From Deltaproteobacteria bacterium (GTDB lineage: Bacteria > Desulfobacterota > Desulfarculia > Adiutricales > Adiutricaceae), in the NCBI GenBank assembly GCA_031269135.1, contig JAISZP010000318.1, positions 1 through 5,786 of the forward strand: a stretch of DNA of 5,786 bases, given 5' to 3'. The notes beneath the pieces were generated by a model. It saw only the letters and a program-made list of their open reading frames with translations, had not been told where the DNA came from and did no database searches. Positions 5,221-5,786 of this stretch are shown one piece after another. A program made the position numbers and the translations under genes. The stretch's first letter is position 1. Each line of letters begins with the position of its first letter.

Positions 5221-5652
5221 AACAGACAATCGGCATGGAGCGACCATGTTGGGAGCGTAGTGCGGCGAGGCCCGCCTGATCTCATCGGCGGAGCGGGCGG
5301 CCTCTTCCGCTTTTTCGCTTTGGGCGGCGAAGCGGCCCCACGTTTGGGGCCGTTTCCGGCATTTTGCGGCGATAGTGCGCCATCAACCGAAAAGCGCCCA
5401 GTCTCTGCAGTATAAGTTTTCATACCCATTCCTACCGGCGGGATGCGGTAGACGGCATGAACTCCTTCTTTGCCGAGCGTCAAGCCGGCGCATGCGCTTG
5501 CGCCCGCCGTCCAACGGACCCAATCCCGCTTCGGAGAGTTTCCTTTCGGGCGTAAAGAGGCAGCCTCGTCTTTGCCGACAGCCGGACTCAGGCTTCAGCG
5601 AGGGTTTAGGCGAGACTAGAGTTTAGGCAAGGGAGAAAAGGCTGCGCTTGAA
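5221..5652. other. Region after the FGE-like pseudogene without a supported gene
   Basis: Apart from the hairpin at 5330-5355 I see no gene or RNA. Open frames on both strands translate to Arg/Pro/Ala-rich sequence without recognisable motifs. A weak direct repeat with GTTTAGGC at its core occurs around 5601-5614 and 5618-5631, just before the 14-bp array. Confidence 0.6.
5330..5355 (+). terminator. Hairpin, possible terminator after the FGE-like pseudogene
   Basis: CGGCCCCA (5333-5340) and TGGGGCCG (5345-5352) pair perfectly around a CGTT loop. The stem extends by a G-U and two A-T pairs, to about 11 bp. On the plus strand TTT follows, then TTTT a little later (5362-5365). The T-tract is short, so efficiency is uncertain. 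Confidence 0.5.
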
Positions 5653-5720
5653 CCATTAGGCATAATCCCATTAGGCATGATCCGTTAAGTATGATCCATT
5701 AGGTATGATCCATTAGGTAT
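5653..5720. repeat. 14-bp tandem array next to the second fic-start-like junction
   Basis: Units at 5653-5666, 5668-5681, 5682-5695, 5696-5709 and a partial one at 5710-5720, with a single extra C at 5667. The consensus is ccattaggtatgat. The array ends 1 bp before the stop codon of the minus-strand partial gene, mirroring how the 19-bp array adjoins the fic stop. The sequence is unrelated to the 19-bp unit. Confidence 0.93.
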
Positions 5721-5721
5721 A

Positions 5722-5786
5722 TTACGGGTCGATGCGCTGGAAGTTTTCCTCATACCGTTTTTCCTTGGCGGCGGTCGCAAGCTGGG
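5722..5786 (-). CDS. C-terminal end of a paralogue of the small ORF upstream of fic (partial)
   Basis: The gene enters from beyond the window. Twenty complete codons are visible, QLATAAKEKRYEENFQRIDP, then TAA at 5724-5722. The first eleven residues are identical to the small ORF overlapping fic, and the rest is similar (ENFQRI versus RDFRRI). The differences upstream of the fic-type ATG (CAA/CAG, GAG/GAA) are synonymous in this frame, which supports translation of this frame. I do not recognise the family. No fic gene follows it: the sequence runs into a tandem array. Confidence 0.6.
   Translation of the reverse strand, partial: QLATAAKEKRYEENFQRIDP
5731..5786 (-). repeat. Second copy of the small-ORF/fic-start junction
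   Basis: 56 bp matching 3380-3435 at 50 positions, same orientation. It includes the fic-equivalent ATG (5753-5751), after which the frame reads MRKTSSAS against MSETSGAS in fic. That frame then leaves the similarity and stops at 5687-5685 inside the 14-bp array after 22 codons. The copy may continue beyond the window. Confidence 0.9.

Noticed and set aside
4791..5483. Minus-strand frame of 230 codons opposite the FGE-like gene
   Set aside because: FGE motifs on the plus strand are unambiguous; this frame is Arg/Pro/Ser-rich and lacks any family pattern.

Overview
This is a gene-poor, repeat-rich bacterial window. Three intact protein genes and one intact secreted-protein gene are separated by long stretches with no supported coding. 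Two further genes are broken or degraded, and another is cut by the window end. The Crp/Fnr-type regulator and the small FMN-barrel (PNPOx-like) protein have the look of deltaproteobacterial (Desulfobacterota) or other anaerobic Gram-negative proteins. Low coding density, a decayed gene and many short tandem repeats would fit a host-associated genome undergoing decay, but this placement is inference from protein flavour only.

Layout. Positions 1-1166 hold no gene I can support and carry a CAAA tetranucleotide tract at 584-611. On the minus strand lie a flavin-type oxidoreductase-fold protein (2361 to 1957), a strong intrinsic terminator (1927-1953) and a Crp/Fnr-family regulator with a GTG start (1898 to 1167). 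The oxidoreductase gene's upstream region has a perfect 8+8 bp palindrome and a second inverted repeat, both possible operators. Next, also on the minus strand, is an intact fic gene (3402 to 2803) encoding a class I-like Fic AMP-transferase. A five-copy 19-bp tandem array begins in its stop codon, and the 3' end of a small upstream ORF overlaps its start by 38 bp.

From about 3730 the coding strand switches to plus: a possible promoter, a four-copy 16-bp tandem array, a 108-residue secreted protein (4000-4326), then a formylglycine-generating-enzyme-like (FGE-sulfatase) gene broken by several frameshifts and stops (about 4389-5220), followed by a hairpin that could be its terminator. At the right edge, back on the minus strand, is a second copy (56 bp, 50 identical) of the small-ORF/fic-start junction. 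It runs straight into a 14-bp tandem array instead of a fic gene.

The two most notable points are this duplicated fic-start junction, which suggests a toxin-antitoxin-like module with a solitary or deleted second copy, and the density of unrelated short tandem repeats (units of 4, 14, 16 and 19 bp, plus micro-duplications of period 14 and 16 inside the broken FGE gene). These suggest frequent replication slippage in this genome.
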